DNA of 64,000 nucleotides. Source: Acidobacteriota bacterium. Lineage in GTDB: Bacteria; Acidobacteriota; Thermoanaerobaculia; UBA5066; Gp7-AA6. The notes under the pieces were generated by a model. The model worked only from the letters and a program-made list of their open reading frames with translations. It made no database searches and had not been told where the DNA came from. The stretch is from NCBI GenBank assembly GCA_020199905.1, contig JAIVJS010000081.1:1-64000 (forward strand). The letters are read 5' to 3'. The translations under genes were made by a program, and so were the position numbers. Below, in pieces: positions 25,723 through 34,052 of the stretch (its first letter is position 1; each line of letters opens with the position of its first letter).

Positions 25723-25788
25723 GCCGCGGCAGTCTGTGTCATCCGGGAGGAATTGTCAGCAGCGGCCCGAAATCGAGGGCCGGGAATC

Positions 25789-25853
25789 CGGAGCCGAGCG
25801 ACCAACGGGAGCGAGAGGGCCGCGGTACTCCGCGGTCAACGAGAGCGGGCATC
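25789..25853 (+). repeat. Dispersed hairpin element, copy 5
   Basis: A near-consensus copy upstream of the membrane-anchored hypothetical gene, in the opposite orientation, preceded by CCGGGAATCC. Confidence 0.93.
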
Positions 25854-26199
25854 AAAGGGATCCGCCCCGCTGTCGCCTCCGCCGCCGGAGAAGTCGGAGG
25901 AAGAGGACGACGACGCGTCCGATGACGAATAGGAGGAGGAGGACGACGGTGTCGGAGATGAAAAAGAGGAGGCGAAGACGGGGTAGAAAAGACGGGACTC
26001 GCCGGCACGAACCTCGCTCCAGGCGCTTTCGGGGCGATCGCCAGGCGGCGCCTCCCCGCATCCCGCGCGTGATGGATCAGGCAAAGTATGGGAAAGACGC
26101 GCCCGCCGCCAAAACCTTCCTCCGCGCCGCACATACTTCCCCTTTGGCATTCGACAGGAGCGGGTCGACACTGCGGTCGAACCTCAAAAAGGAGACCTC
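25854..26199. other. Gene-poor spacer with a purine/pyrimidine-biased tract
   Basis: The plus strand is strongly purine-rich from about 25885 to 25990 (GAGGAGGAGGACGACG and similar). On the minus strand the same stretch can be read as a short hydrophobic helix (LLFFISDTVVLLLLFVIG) followed by Arg residues, within a reading frame 25852-26061 that has no convincing ribosome site. It could be a remnant of a membrane protein or plain low-complexity DNA. The right end must hold the padR promoter. Confidence 0.4.
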
Positions 26200-26532
26200 G
26201 TGGCCGACCCGAAAACCGACCTTCTCCAGGGGACCCTGGACGTGCTGATCTTGAAGACCCTGTCCGCCGCCCCGATGCACGGATGGGGGATCTCGCAGCG
26301 GATCCAGCAGGTCTCCGAAGACGTCCTGCGCGTCAACCAGGGGTCTCTCTATCCGGCTCTCTACCGGCTGGAAAACCAGGGGTGGATCAAGTCGGAGTGG
26401 GGCGTCTCCGAAAACAACCGGAAGGCGAAGTTCTACGGGCTGACGCGCGCCGGCCGGCGGCAGCTCGACACCGAGACCGAGAGCTGGGAGCGCTTCTCCT
26501 CGGCGGTCGCCCGCGTTCTCCAGACAGCCTGA
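26200..26532 (+). CDS. PadR family transcriptional regulator
   Basis: A 110-residue winged-helix regulator of the short PadR type: LLQGTLDVLILKTLS, MHGWGISQRIQQ, then the recognition segment VNQGSLYPALYRLENQGWI and wing SEWG. A strong site (AAAAAGGAG) precedes the GTG start. In acidobacteria such genes commonly sit directly ahead of ADOP-type ABC permease genes, and a wrecked one follows here 33 bases later. The regulator is intact while its presumed target is not. Confidence 0.93.
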   Translation: MADPKTDLLQGTLDVLILKTLSAAPMHGWGISQRIQQVSEDVLRVNQGSLYPALYRLENQGWIKSEWGVSENNRKAKFYGLTRAGRRQLDTETESWERFSSAVARVLQTA

Positions 26533-26564
26533 CGCCCCCGACACCAACGAAAAAGGAAACGCCC

Positions 26565-27580
26565 ATGAACGAGAAAATCGCGCCGGGAATCCGGAATTCT
26601 TCTCGAAGAAAGCGGAACGCGGGCTCGACGATGAGATGCGCTTCCATCTCGAGATGGAGATCGAGAAAAACGTCGCGCGAGGCCTCTCCCCCGAGGACGC
26701 GCGCCGCGAGGCACTCAAGAGCTTCGCTGGCGTCGAGAAGTCGCCTTCGCGACGCGCTTCATGCCCCGCGTGACCGAGATCCGGATCGACGGCCCGGTCC
26801 TGATCTTCACGCTCGCCTTGTCTCTCGGCACAGGGATCGGGCTCGGCCTCATTCCCGCTCCTGACGATGCGTGTGGACCTGAACTTCTCGAAGTACGACA
26901 CGCGGGACAAGCGGCTCGCGTTCCACGAGCAGCTCCTCCGCCGCATGCCGATGGAGCAGGGGGTCGTCTCCGCCGCGACCTCCGGGACCTTCCCGCTGAA
27001 CGAGGGGGGACCGGGCAACGGGAACCGACAGTTCGAGATCTGATCCGCACCGTCTCGAACCCTGTGAGCCTGGAAAAGCTCGCGAGAGACACCGTGCACG
27101 GGATGGATCCGGACCAGCCGGTGGACCATTTCCGCGCGCTCGAGCAGGTCCGCAGCAATAGCCGCGCCTCCCCGCGCCTGACGGCGCTGCTCCCCGCCCT
27201 CTTTGCCGTGCTCGCGCTCGTGATCACCGCGACCGGGATCACGGGCGTGCTCGCGTTCTCCGTCAGCCAGCGGTTCCAGGAGTTCGGTATCCGGATGGCT
27301 CTCGGCGCCGCGCCAGGGTCCGTGCTGCGGATGGTTCTCAGCCACGGGATCTCTCTGGTCGGCGTGGGCCTCGGGCTCGGCCTCGCCGTGGCTCTCCTGT
27401 TCACGCGCCTCCTGTCGGGCCTGCTCTTCGGCGTTCGTCCCACAGATCCCGTGACGTTCGCGTCGGTGGCGCTCGTTCTTCTGGGGGAGGCCGCAGCCGC
27501 GTGCTTCTTCCCCGCCCGCCGGGCAACCGGCGCGGACCCGGTGCACGCGCTGCGGAACAGAGAGAGGGTAAAAAAACCGG
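26565..27580 (+). pseudogene. Ruined ADOP-type (MacB/FtsX) ABC permease
   Basis: Collinear fragments of an acidobacterial orphan permease, in changing frames. First the N-terminal cytoplasmic part (LDDEMRFHLEMEIEKNVARG, SPEDARREALKSF), then EIRIDGPVLIFTLALSLGTG, then the periplasmic part (YDTRDKRLAFHEQLLRRM), and last the C-terminal FtsX membrane region (FQEFGIRMALGAAPGSVLRM) ending DPVHALRNRE. Intact members are about 800 residues; only about 1 kb remains, so at least two large deletions and several frame changes have occurred. The ATG at 26565 still has an AAAGGA site. Confidence 0.88.
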
Positions 27581-27656
27581 AGGCGTCCCGGAGGCGCATC
27601 CCGGAAAGGCGCCGCCCCGTCAAATTCAGCCGCGCCCCTTGCGGACGGACGCCCCG

Positions 27657-28439
27657 TCAGCGAGCCGGCGACTCCGAGATCAGCGCCTCCAGCTCGCGCT
27701 GCATCCGATCCCGCGTCTCGCGGGCGGCCGCAGCGATCGCCTCTTCTTCGCCGCCGACGGTGATCGGGCCGAGCACCCGGACGGCGAGGCGGCCGCGGCG
27801 CGACCGGAAGCGCTCCGTGTCGACGATCGCGTCGAGCGGAGCCGCCACCACGGGAACGACCGGAACGCCCGCAGCCGCCGCGAGGCGGAAGGCCCCCGTC
27901 TTGAAAGGCAGGAGCTCCCGGCCGGCATTTCGGGTGCCCTCGGGCATGAACCAGACGGAGACCCCCTCCTCCTTCAGCCTTCGCGCGGCGGCCGCGAGCA
28001 TCTCGCGGGCCGCCTCCGAGTTGCCGCGCTCGATGACGAGGTTTCCCGAGGCGCGGAAAAACCAGCCGAAGAGCGGGATTTTCGAGATCTCGCGCTTCCC
28101 GACCGCGACCGTCCGGCGGGGGACGATCGCGCCGTACACCAGCAGGTCCATGATGCTCTGGTGGTTGGAGACGAAGACGCACGGCCTCGAGCCCGAAAGC
28201 TTCGCCGCGTCGACGTCGATCCTCCAGCCCATCAGCCGCACGACGCCGCCGCAGAAGAAGCGCGCGAACAGAAAGACGTTGTTGCGGCTTCCGTGCGTCA
28301 CGAGGAGGGCGAGCAGGCCGGCCGCCGAGCAGAGAAAGAACCAGATCCCGCCCGCCAGGAAACCGAGGAAGAACGCCAGCCGCTCGAGGAGCGCTCTCAG
28401 GCGGGCGGCCCGTGCTTTCGCCGCATCGACTCGTTCCAC
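27657..28439 (-). CDS. 1-acyl-sn-glycerol-3-phosphate acyltransferase (PlsC family)
   Basis: A 260-residue membrane-associated acyltransferase of phospholipid synthesis. An N-terminal hydrophobic segment (FFLGFLAGGIWFFLC) precedes the catalytic motif SNHQSIMD (NHx4D) and the acyl-acceptor motif FMPEGTRNAG. The GTG at 28439 is the best start and overlaps the upstream DUF1572 gene by about 40 bases. Substrate preference among lysophosphatidate-type acceptors is unknown. Confidence 0.9.
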   Translation of the reverse strand: MERVDAAKARAARLRALLERLAFFLGFLAGGIWFFLCSAAGLLALLVTHGSRNNVFLFARFFCGGVVRLMGWRIDVDAAKLSGSRPCVFVSNHQSIMDLLVYGAIVPRRTVAVGKREISKIPLFGWFFRASGNLVIERGNSEAAREMLAAAARRLKEEGVSVWFMPEGTRNAGRELLPFKTGAFRLAAAAGVPVVPVVAAPLDAIVDTERFRSRRGRLAVRVLGPITVGGEEEAIAAAARETRDRMQRELEALISESPAR

Positions 28440-28960
28440 GCTTCCGACTCCCCGCGGGGGATCGACACGGAGCGCCAGCCCGCGCCCGCAAAATGCTTCG
28501 CCAGGAAGACGAGCTGGCCCGCGTGGTACGCGAAATGCGCGACGTGCCGGGTGATCGCCGTCATCACCATATGCGGCTCCGAATTGATACGGATGGTCCG
28601 TCCGAGATCCGCGGGGGTCAGCGGCTCGATCGCCGAGAACGCCAGAGCCCACGCCGACTCCCACCGGGCCATCAACGCTTCGCGGGTCTCCCCTTCCGCC
28701 AGAAACTCGCGGTCGCGCTGCCGATCAGGCTTGTCGCCGTCCGTCGTCAGGAAGTCGGTGAAGCGGGAGCGCATGTTCCCGCAGAGGTGCTTCACGATGA
28801 TCGCGATGGAGTTCGACTCGGGATCGATCGTCCGGAAGAAGTCGGCGTCCGACACCTGCTCGAGCGCCCGCTCGACGAGCTTCTTGTGGCCGCGCAGCCG
28901 CCGGAGCGCATCCGGCAGGTAGGCGGCGAGCGCGCTGTCGTCCGGCGGGCCCGATGGCAC
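28397..28960 (-). CDS. DUF1572 / DinB-like protein
   Basis: A 187-residue four-helix DinB-superfamily protein of the DUF1572 type, recognised by NSIAIIVKHLCGNMRSRFTD and RHVAHFAYHAGQLVFLAKH, which carry the metal-binding His residues. The superfamily includes thiol-dependent transferases. The GTG at 28960 lies two bases past the stop of the tricorn-like gene, so the three minus-strand genes tricorn, DUF1572 and plsC are probably co-transcribed. Confidence 0.9.
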   Translation of the reverse strand: MPSGPPDDSALAAYLPDALRRLRGHKKLVERALEQVSDADFFRTIDPESNSIAIIVKHLCGNMRSRFTDFLTTDGDKPDRQRDREFLAEGETREALMARWESAWALAFSAIEPLTPADLGRTIRINSEPHMVMTAITRHVAHFAYHAGQLVFLAKHFAGAGWRSVSIPRGESEAWNESMRRKHGPPA

Positions 28961-28962
28961 CC

Positions 28963-31900
28963 TCAGACCCCCGCCCGCGTCTTGTTCGGATAAGGCGGCC
29001 GGACCGGGGCCGCCGCGGGATGCTTCTTGAGCTCGTCCAGGACCACGGAGATCGCCTTCTCGAGCTGAGGGTCCCGGCCCGCGATCACGTCGGCCGGCGT
29101 CTGCTCGACCGCGATGTCCGGGGCGACGCCCTCGTTCTCGACGATCCACCCTTTCTCGGCGTCCCATATGGCGAGGTTCGGCGCCGTGATGGTCCCGCCG
29201 TCCATCAGGACCGGGAATCCCAGGACGCCGACCAGCCCTCCCCACGTAGGCTGCCCGATGAGGGTGCCGACGCCGAACTTTCGCCACATCCAGGGAAGAA
29301 GATCGCCTCCGGAGCCGGCGTTCTCGTCGATGATCATCGCCTTCGGGCCCTGGATCGACGCGCTCGGCGTCTTCATGTCCGCGCCGTACCGCATGGCCCA
29401 GTACGCGATGAGCGGCTTCTGCAGCAGGTCCACGTAGTAGTCGGCGACGCTGCCGCCGCCGTTGTAGCGCTCATCCAGGATCACCGCGTCCTTGTACGCC
29501 TGGGGGAAGAAGTAGCGTTTGAAGTAGGTGTGCCCGAGGCTGCCGGTGTTGGGCACGTAGATGTAGGCAACGCGCCCTGCGGTCGCCGCGTCCACCTTGC
29601 GGATGTTTCCCTCGACCCAGTCGCGGTTGCGCAGTGCGGCTTCGGTCGCGACCGGCACGACCGTGACCGTGCGCGCCCCCGAGCCGTCCGGCGCCGGGCC
29701 GACGGTGATTTCGGTCAGCTTCCCGGACGTGTTCTCGAAGAAGCTGTAGAGGTTCGCCGGCGGCGCGACGTTGCGCCCGCCGACCGCGAGCAGGTACTCA
29801 CCGGCGCGCACGTTCACGCCGGGCTCGGTCAACGGGGACCGGAGCTCCGGGTTCCAGTTCAGACCTCCGTAGACTTTCTTGAACCGGTACCGCCCGTTCT
29901 CGACGGAGTAATCCGCGCCGAGAAGGCCCCCGGGCACGGCGGTCGGTTCCGCGAAATGATCCCCGCCTCCGCCCCGATGGTGGCCGACGGACAACTCGCT
30001 GCACATCCACTGGATGACCCGGTTCAGGTCATCGCGAACGACGACGTGCGGAAGGAAGGCGGCGTACTTCTCGCGCATCGCCTTCCAGTCGACGCCGTGC
30101 ATCTTCGGATCGTAGAAATAGTCGCGATTGATCCTCCACGCCTCCTGGAAGATCTGCGGCCACTCCGCGCGCGGGTCGATCCGCGCCTCGAGCGCATCCA
30201 TCTTGACCTTGCCCTCGGAGACGTCGATCTTCTTCACCGACGACGCCGCGATGGCCCACGCCTCCTTGACGCGGTAGAGAATCTTCTTGCCGTCGGCCGA
30301 AATCTCGTACCCGTCGGCCTCGGCCAGCAGCGTCTCCGTCTTGCGGTTCTTCAGGTCGAACCTCTGGAGGGCTTTCTTCCCGTCCACTTCCCGCAGGTAG
30401 AAGATCTGCCCGGCGGGCCCGGCCTGGAGATTCGAGATCTCGGCGGGAGGGATGGGCAGGTCGAGGATCCGGTACTCGAGGCCTTCGCGGTCGATCGTCA
30501 CCCGCTCGACGGGAGGGGGCGTCCGGGGCTTCTCCTCCCCGGGCTTGTCCGCCGGAAGAGAGGGGGACTCGGCCGCGGGCTTCTCGTCCTCCGCCGCCAC
30601 TCCCTTCCTGTTGTCGTCCTTCCCCTTCTCCCGCTCCTTCTCCCGCTTCGCTTCGGGCGTCAGCTTCTCTTCGTCGCTTTCCTTGACGAGCGGCGAGGGC
30701 AGGTCCTTGCGGAGCACCGCCATGTAAATCGACCGCGTGACGCGGACGTCCTCGTTCTCGAGGGAAAACCAGTTGCGCGCCGGGCCCGCGTTGGTCGACG
30801 CGAGCAGGTAAAGGTACTTTCCGCTGCGGTCGAACACGGGCTCAGAGACGTCCGAGAGGCCGTCCGTGACGGCGAACGCCTTGTCCTGCTCGAGCGAGTA
30901 GGCGTAGACCGTCTGGATGTAGGTACGGTTCGCGAGGGTGTACACGATCCAGCGGGAATCCGGCGACCATGCGGGCCACACCGTCTTGAGCGGGCCGTAG
31001 AGATATTCCGACCCGATCTTCCTGACCGCGCGGGTCGCGAGATCGATCCAGAAGACGCTCCAGGAGTTGTCCGTGAAGGCGATCTTGCGGCTGTCCGGGG
31101 ACCAGACGGGGCGGTCGTAGAAGCCCGCGCCCGGCAGCTTGAACCGGGCGACCTCTCCCTTTCCGTCCTGACTCCTCACGCAGAGCTCGTACTCGCCCGA
31201 CTCGTCGGAGAAGTAGGCGATCCGGCGGGCATCCGGCGACCAGACCGGAGATCGTTCATGCGCTCCCGGGGTGTTCGTCAGATTCCGCACGTCCCCCTTG
31301 TCCGCGGGAACGGAGAGGATCTCGCCTCGAAACTCGACGGCGAGGCGCGCGCCCGACGGCGAAAGGGACGTCGATCGGACGTACTTGGCTCCCTTGACGA
31401 AGCGAGGCCGGGTCTCCTGGAGGTCCGACGCGGCGCCGATGGCCACCCGCGTCGAGGCCCGCGTCTTCGGGTCGAAGACGTGAACGTATCCGGCCTGCTC
31501 GTAGACGACCGCGCCCGCTCCCGCGGAGGCGTTCAGGACGGGGAAGTCCGCGTGCGTCGTCAGGCGGGTGACGGCTTTCGATCGGGAGTCCCAGGAATAG
31601 AGGTTGAATTCCCCGTCGCGGTCGGACAGGAAATAGACGGTGTCGCCCAGCCACATCGGAGCGGCGTCGTTGGATCGCCCCGCGGGCTGCGGGACCTTTT
31701 CGATCGCGTGCGTCGCCACGTCGTAGATCCAGACGCGAGAGACCCGGCCGCCGCGGTACCGCTTCCACTGCGGGTAGGCGGCTCCCAAAGGGTTGTAAGC
31801 GATCCGCCGCCCGTCCGGCGAATACGACGCGCGGTCCGCGTTGGGGATCGGAAGCGGGGTGTCGTTGCCGCCGGCGACCGGGACCGTGAAGAGCTGCCGG

Positions 31901-32343
31901 TAGCGCAGCGTGTGGACCGCGCGAGGAGACGTGAAGAGCACCGCCGAGCCGTCCGCGGTGAACCCCTGCACGATGTCGGCCGCCGGATGCCAGGTCAGCC
32001 GCCGCGGCACGCCGCCCTCCGCGGAGACGAGGTAAACGTCGGTGTTGCCCTCGTATTGCGCCGAAAACGCGATCGACTGTCCGTCCGGAGAAAACGCGGG
32101 ACTCGACTCCGCGCCGACGTCCGAGGTCAGCCGCCGCACGTTCCCGCCGTCGCGGCCGCAGACCCAGAGATCACCGGCGTAGATGAACGCGATCCGCTCG
32201 GCGCTGATCGCGGGCTCCGAAAGAAGCCGCGTGTCGCGAATGTCGACCGCGGGCGCCGGGGCAACGGGGGCACCGTCCGCTCGCAGCATGGAGAACCCGG
32301 CGAGGGACAGAAACAGGGCGCAAACCACGGCGCGCGATCGCAT
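28963..32343 (-). CDS. Tricorn protease homologue (S41 family), secreted
   Basis: A 1126-residue exported protease. After the signal peptide (VVCALFLSLAGFSMLRA) comes a WD40/TolB-like beta-propeller region (repeats of SPDGxxIAF), a long charged linker (EAKREKEREKGKDDNRKG), a second propeller, a PDZ-like segment (RAGEYLLAVGGRNV) and the S41 catalytic domain with nucleophile S1011 in NAGSGGD. It probably degrades oligopeptides in the periplasm. A GAGGAA site precedes the ATG at 32343. Confidence 0.95.
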   Translation of the reverse strand: MRSRAVVCALFLSLAGFSMLRADGAPVAPAPAVDIRDTRLLSEPAISAERIAFIYAGDLWVCGRDGGNVRRLTSDVGAESSPAFSPDGQSIAFSAQYEGNTDVYLVSAEGGVPRRLTWHPAADIVQGFTADGSAVLFTSPRAVHTLRYRQLFTVPVAGGNDTPLPIPNADRASYSPDGRRIAYNPLGAAYPQWKRYRGGRVSRVWIYDVATHAIEKVPQPAGRSNDAAPMWLGDTVYFLSDRDGEFNLYSWDSRSKAVTRLTTHADFPVLNASAGAGAVVYEQAGYVHVFDPKTRASTRVAIGAASDLQETRPRFVKGAKYVRSTSLSPSGARLAVEFRGEILSVPADKGDVRNLTNTPGAHERSPVWSPDARRIAYFSDESGEYELCVRSQDGKGEVARFKLPGAGFYDRPVWSPDSRKIAFTDNSWSVFWIDLATRAVRKIGSEYLYGPLKTVWPAWSPDSRWIVYTLANRTYIQTVYAYSLEQDKAFAVTDGLSDVSEPVFDRSGKYLYLLASTNAGPARNWFSLENEDVRVTRSIYMAVLRKDLPSPLVKESDEEKLTPEAKREKEREKGKDDNRKGVAAEDEKPAAESPSLPADKPGEEKPRTPPPVERVTIDREGLEYRILDLPIPPAEISNLQAGPAGQIFYLREVDGKKALQRFDLKNRKTETLLAEADGYEISADGKKILYRVKEAWAIAASSVKKIDVSEGKVKMDALEARIDPRAEWPQIFQEAWRINRDYFYDPKMHGVDWKAMREKYAAFLPHVVVRDDLNRVIQWMCSELSVGHHRGGGGDHFAEPTAVPGGLLGADYSVENGRYRFKKVYGGLNWNPELRSPLTEPGVNVRAGEYLLAVGGRNVAPPANLYSFFENTSGKLTEITVGPAPDGSGARTVTVVPVATEAALRNRDWVEGNIRKVDAATAGRVAYIYVPNTGSLGHTYFKRYFFPQAYKDAVILDERYNGGGSVADYYVDLLQKPLIAYWAMRYGADMKTPSASIQGPKAMIIDENAGSGGDLLPWMWRKFGVGTLIGQPTWGGLVGVLGFPVLMDGGTITAPNLAIWDAEKGWIVENEGVAPDIAVEQTPADVIAGRDPQLEKAISVVLDELKKHPAAAPVRPPYPNKTRAGV

Positions 32344-32364
32344 GAAGGGTTCCTCTTCCTTTTC

Positions 32365-32404
32365 GCGCCGCAAAGGCGCAACCGGCCAACTCTGCGCTGG
32401 CCGG
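32365..32404 (-). promoter_or_regulatory. Two tandem hairpins in the tricorn leader
   Basis: On the minus strand CCGGCCA/TGGCCGG (32382-32404) and GCGCC/GGCGC (32365-32379) form adjacent hairpins between the DinB stop and the tricorn start. No T-run follows either, so they may be a weak or Rho-assisted terminator of the DinB gene or a leader structure. Confidence 0.4.
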
Positions 32405-32466
32405 AATTATATGAAGGGAACCGCGGGGCCAGACCGACTGAGAAACTGCGAACTGACAGCTGAGGG

Positions 32467-32985
32467 CTACTCGACACTCCTGGCTCGAACCTCTTCCGAA
32501 GTGAGTCCGTAAATCGGCGGCGTCGGGATGTCCAGCATGGAGAGATACAGGTAGATCTGTCCGCGGTGGTGGATCTCGTGCTCGACCAGGGCCCGCAGCC
32601 ACTTGCGTGTCGAGATGGGGGCCCCGGCGGGCGTCACGCTCTTCGCCGCGAAATCCGCGTCGCTCAAATTCCGGAAGATCGCGACGGATTCGGCGTGCGT
32701 CCGGTCGAAGAAGGCGCGCACGGATTCGAGGCCGTCGGCGAGATCTCTGCCGTGTCCCGGGTAACGGCTCGGTTTTCCCTGCACGTTCTCGGCGTACATA
32801 TAACGCTCGATCGCCCCGATGTGGCGGACGAGGTCACCCAGGCTGAACTTGCCTTCGCGCCACGTCCACTCGAGGCGGTCGGCGGGAATGCAGTCCACGA
32901 CGCGCGACGTGCGACCCCGGACTTTCTCGTAGTGGTCGAGAAAGGCCGCAGCTTCCGGGCCGGCGGCCGGGTGCGGATCGCTCAC
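32467..32985 (-). CDS. DinB family protein
   Basis: A 172-residue DinB-fold protein with the His triad positions visible in LVRHIGAIERYMY and LVEHEIHHRGQIYLYL. Such proteins bind a divalent metal and many are thiol-dependent hydrolases or transferases. The GTG at 32985 overlaps the stop of the aminotransferase gene (GTGA), so it is the coupled second gene of that unit. Confidence 0.9.
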   Translation of the reverse strand: MSDPHPAAGPEAAAFLDHYEKVRGRTSRVVDCIPADRLEWTWREGKFSLGDLVRHIGAIERYMYAENVQGKPSRYPGHGRDLADGLESVRAFFDRTHAESVAIFRNLSDADFAAKSVTPAGAPISTRKWLRALVEHEIHHRGQIYLYLSMLDIPTPPIYGLTSEEVRARSVE

Positions 32986-33959
32986 CGCGCGATCGCCGGA
33001 GCGGGCGCGCCGGCGGCCGCGCTGGCGTAGACGGGCCAGCACCACCGGCGGTAGCGCGGAACTTCGCCGCGAACGATCTCCGCATTGAGCTTCCGAAGGC
33101 TCGCGGTGACGGGACCCATGCGCCCCGTCCCGACCGGACGGTGGTCGATGCGCGTCACCGACACGATCTGAACGCCCGTGCCCGCGAGGAACACCTCGTC
33201 CGCGAGAGAGAGCTCGGTGCGGTCGATCGAACGCTCGATGGCGGGAATGGCGAGCTCTTCGCGGAGCATGTCCAGGATGGAGCGGCGCGTGATCCCTTCC
33301 AGGATGTTGTCGGTGACCGGGGGAGTCGCCACCGCTCCGTTCCGGACGATGAACAGGTTTGCCGCGGAGGCCTCCGACACGTGGCCGTTCTGGTCGAGGA
33401 AGATCGCGTCGTCGAACCCGCCCCGCTGGGCGTCGGTCTTGGCGAGCGCGGTGTTCACGTAGGCGCCGGAGACTTTTCCCCGCGCGGGAATCATGTTGTC
33501 GTCGATGCGGCGCCAGGCCGAGATCTTGACGTGCGCGCCCAGGTCGTTCTCGATGTATTTCGAGAAGGGGATCGCGACGATCGAGACGGCCGACCGCATC
33601 CCCTCGAGCCCGAGCGCCCCGATGCGCTCCTCCGCCGCGAACGCGAGGGGGCGGATGTAGCAGTCCGCCCGCAGGCCTTCCTGCCTCAGCAGGCTTCCCA
33701 GCGCCGCGACGAGATCGTCGACCGAGTACGGGAGCTCCAGGGAAAGCAGTCGGGCCGACTCGAGAAAGCGTTGAAAGTGGTCATGAGGACGGAAGACGAA
33801 CAGCTCTTCCTCCGCGCGGTTCCAGAATCCCCGCAACCCTCCGAAGCAACCCGTGCCGTATTGCAGGCCGTGGGTCATCACGCCGACGCGCGCTTCGCGG
33901 TAAGGCACGATCCGGCCGTCGAAGAACGCGTACTCCGGCAGGGGCGTCGGGGTCGTCAT
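32982..33959 (-). CDS. ilvE: Branched-chain amino acid aminotransferase
   Basis: A 325-residue fold-type IV PLP aminotransferase. PLP-binding Lys162 is in ARGKVSGAYVN, and GYTSEASAxNLF-like GHVSEASAANLF and the ITRRSILDM segment are family features. It probably transfers amino groups between glutamate and Val/Leu/Ile keto acids, although D-amino acid aminotransferases share the fold. It is divergent from a MocR regulator with repeated operator-like sites between them. Confidence 0.92.
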   Translation of the reverse strand: MTTPTPLPEYAFFDGRIVPYREARVGVMTHGLQYGTGCFGGLRGFWNRAEEELFVFRPHDHFQRFLESARLLSLELPYSVDDLVAALGSLLRQEGLRADCYIRPLAFAAEERIGALGLEGMRSAVSIVAIPFSKYIENDLGAHVKISAWRRIDDNMIPARGKVSGAYVNTALAKTDAQRGGFDDAIFLDQNGHVSEASAANLFIVRNGAVATPPVTDNILEGITRRSILDMLREELAIPAIERSIDRTELSLADEVFLAGTGVQIVSVTRIDHRPVGTGRMGPVTASLRKLNAEIVRGEVPRYRRWCWPVYASAAAGAPAPAIAR

Positions 33960-33991
33960 GACCGATCCTCCTCCAAAAGGTGTGCCTACAG

Positions 33992-34011
33992 TCCACTTTC
34001 GATTCCACTTT
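33992..34011. promoter_or_regulatory. Direct repeat TCCACTTT, candidate MocR operator
   Basis: TCCACTTT occurs at 33992-33999 and 34004-34011, start-to-start spacing 12 bases, in the 93-bp ilvE-mocR divergent spacer. A third partial copy TCCACTT is at 34065-34071. The second copy overlaps a possible -35 hexamer TTGACT (34010-34015). MocR-type regulators usually bind direct repeats. Confidence 0.6.
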
Positions 34012-34052
34012 GACTCGGTTCCCCGTCCGGTTTACTCTTGCCGCGAATTGGT

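Noticed and set aside
28954-32463. Very long open frame on the plus strand opposite the tricorn gene
   Set aside because: It is an antisense shadow in GC-rich DNA: the encoded sequence has no recognisable domain and an Arg/Val/Gly-rich composition, whereas the minus strand encodes a complete tricorn protease.
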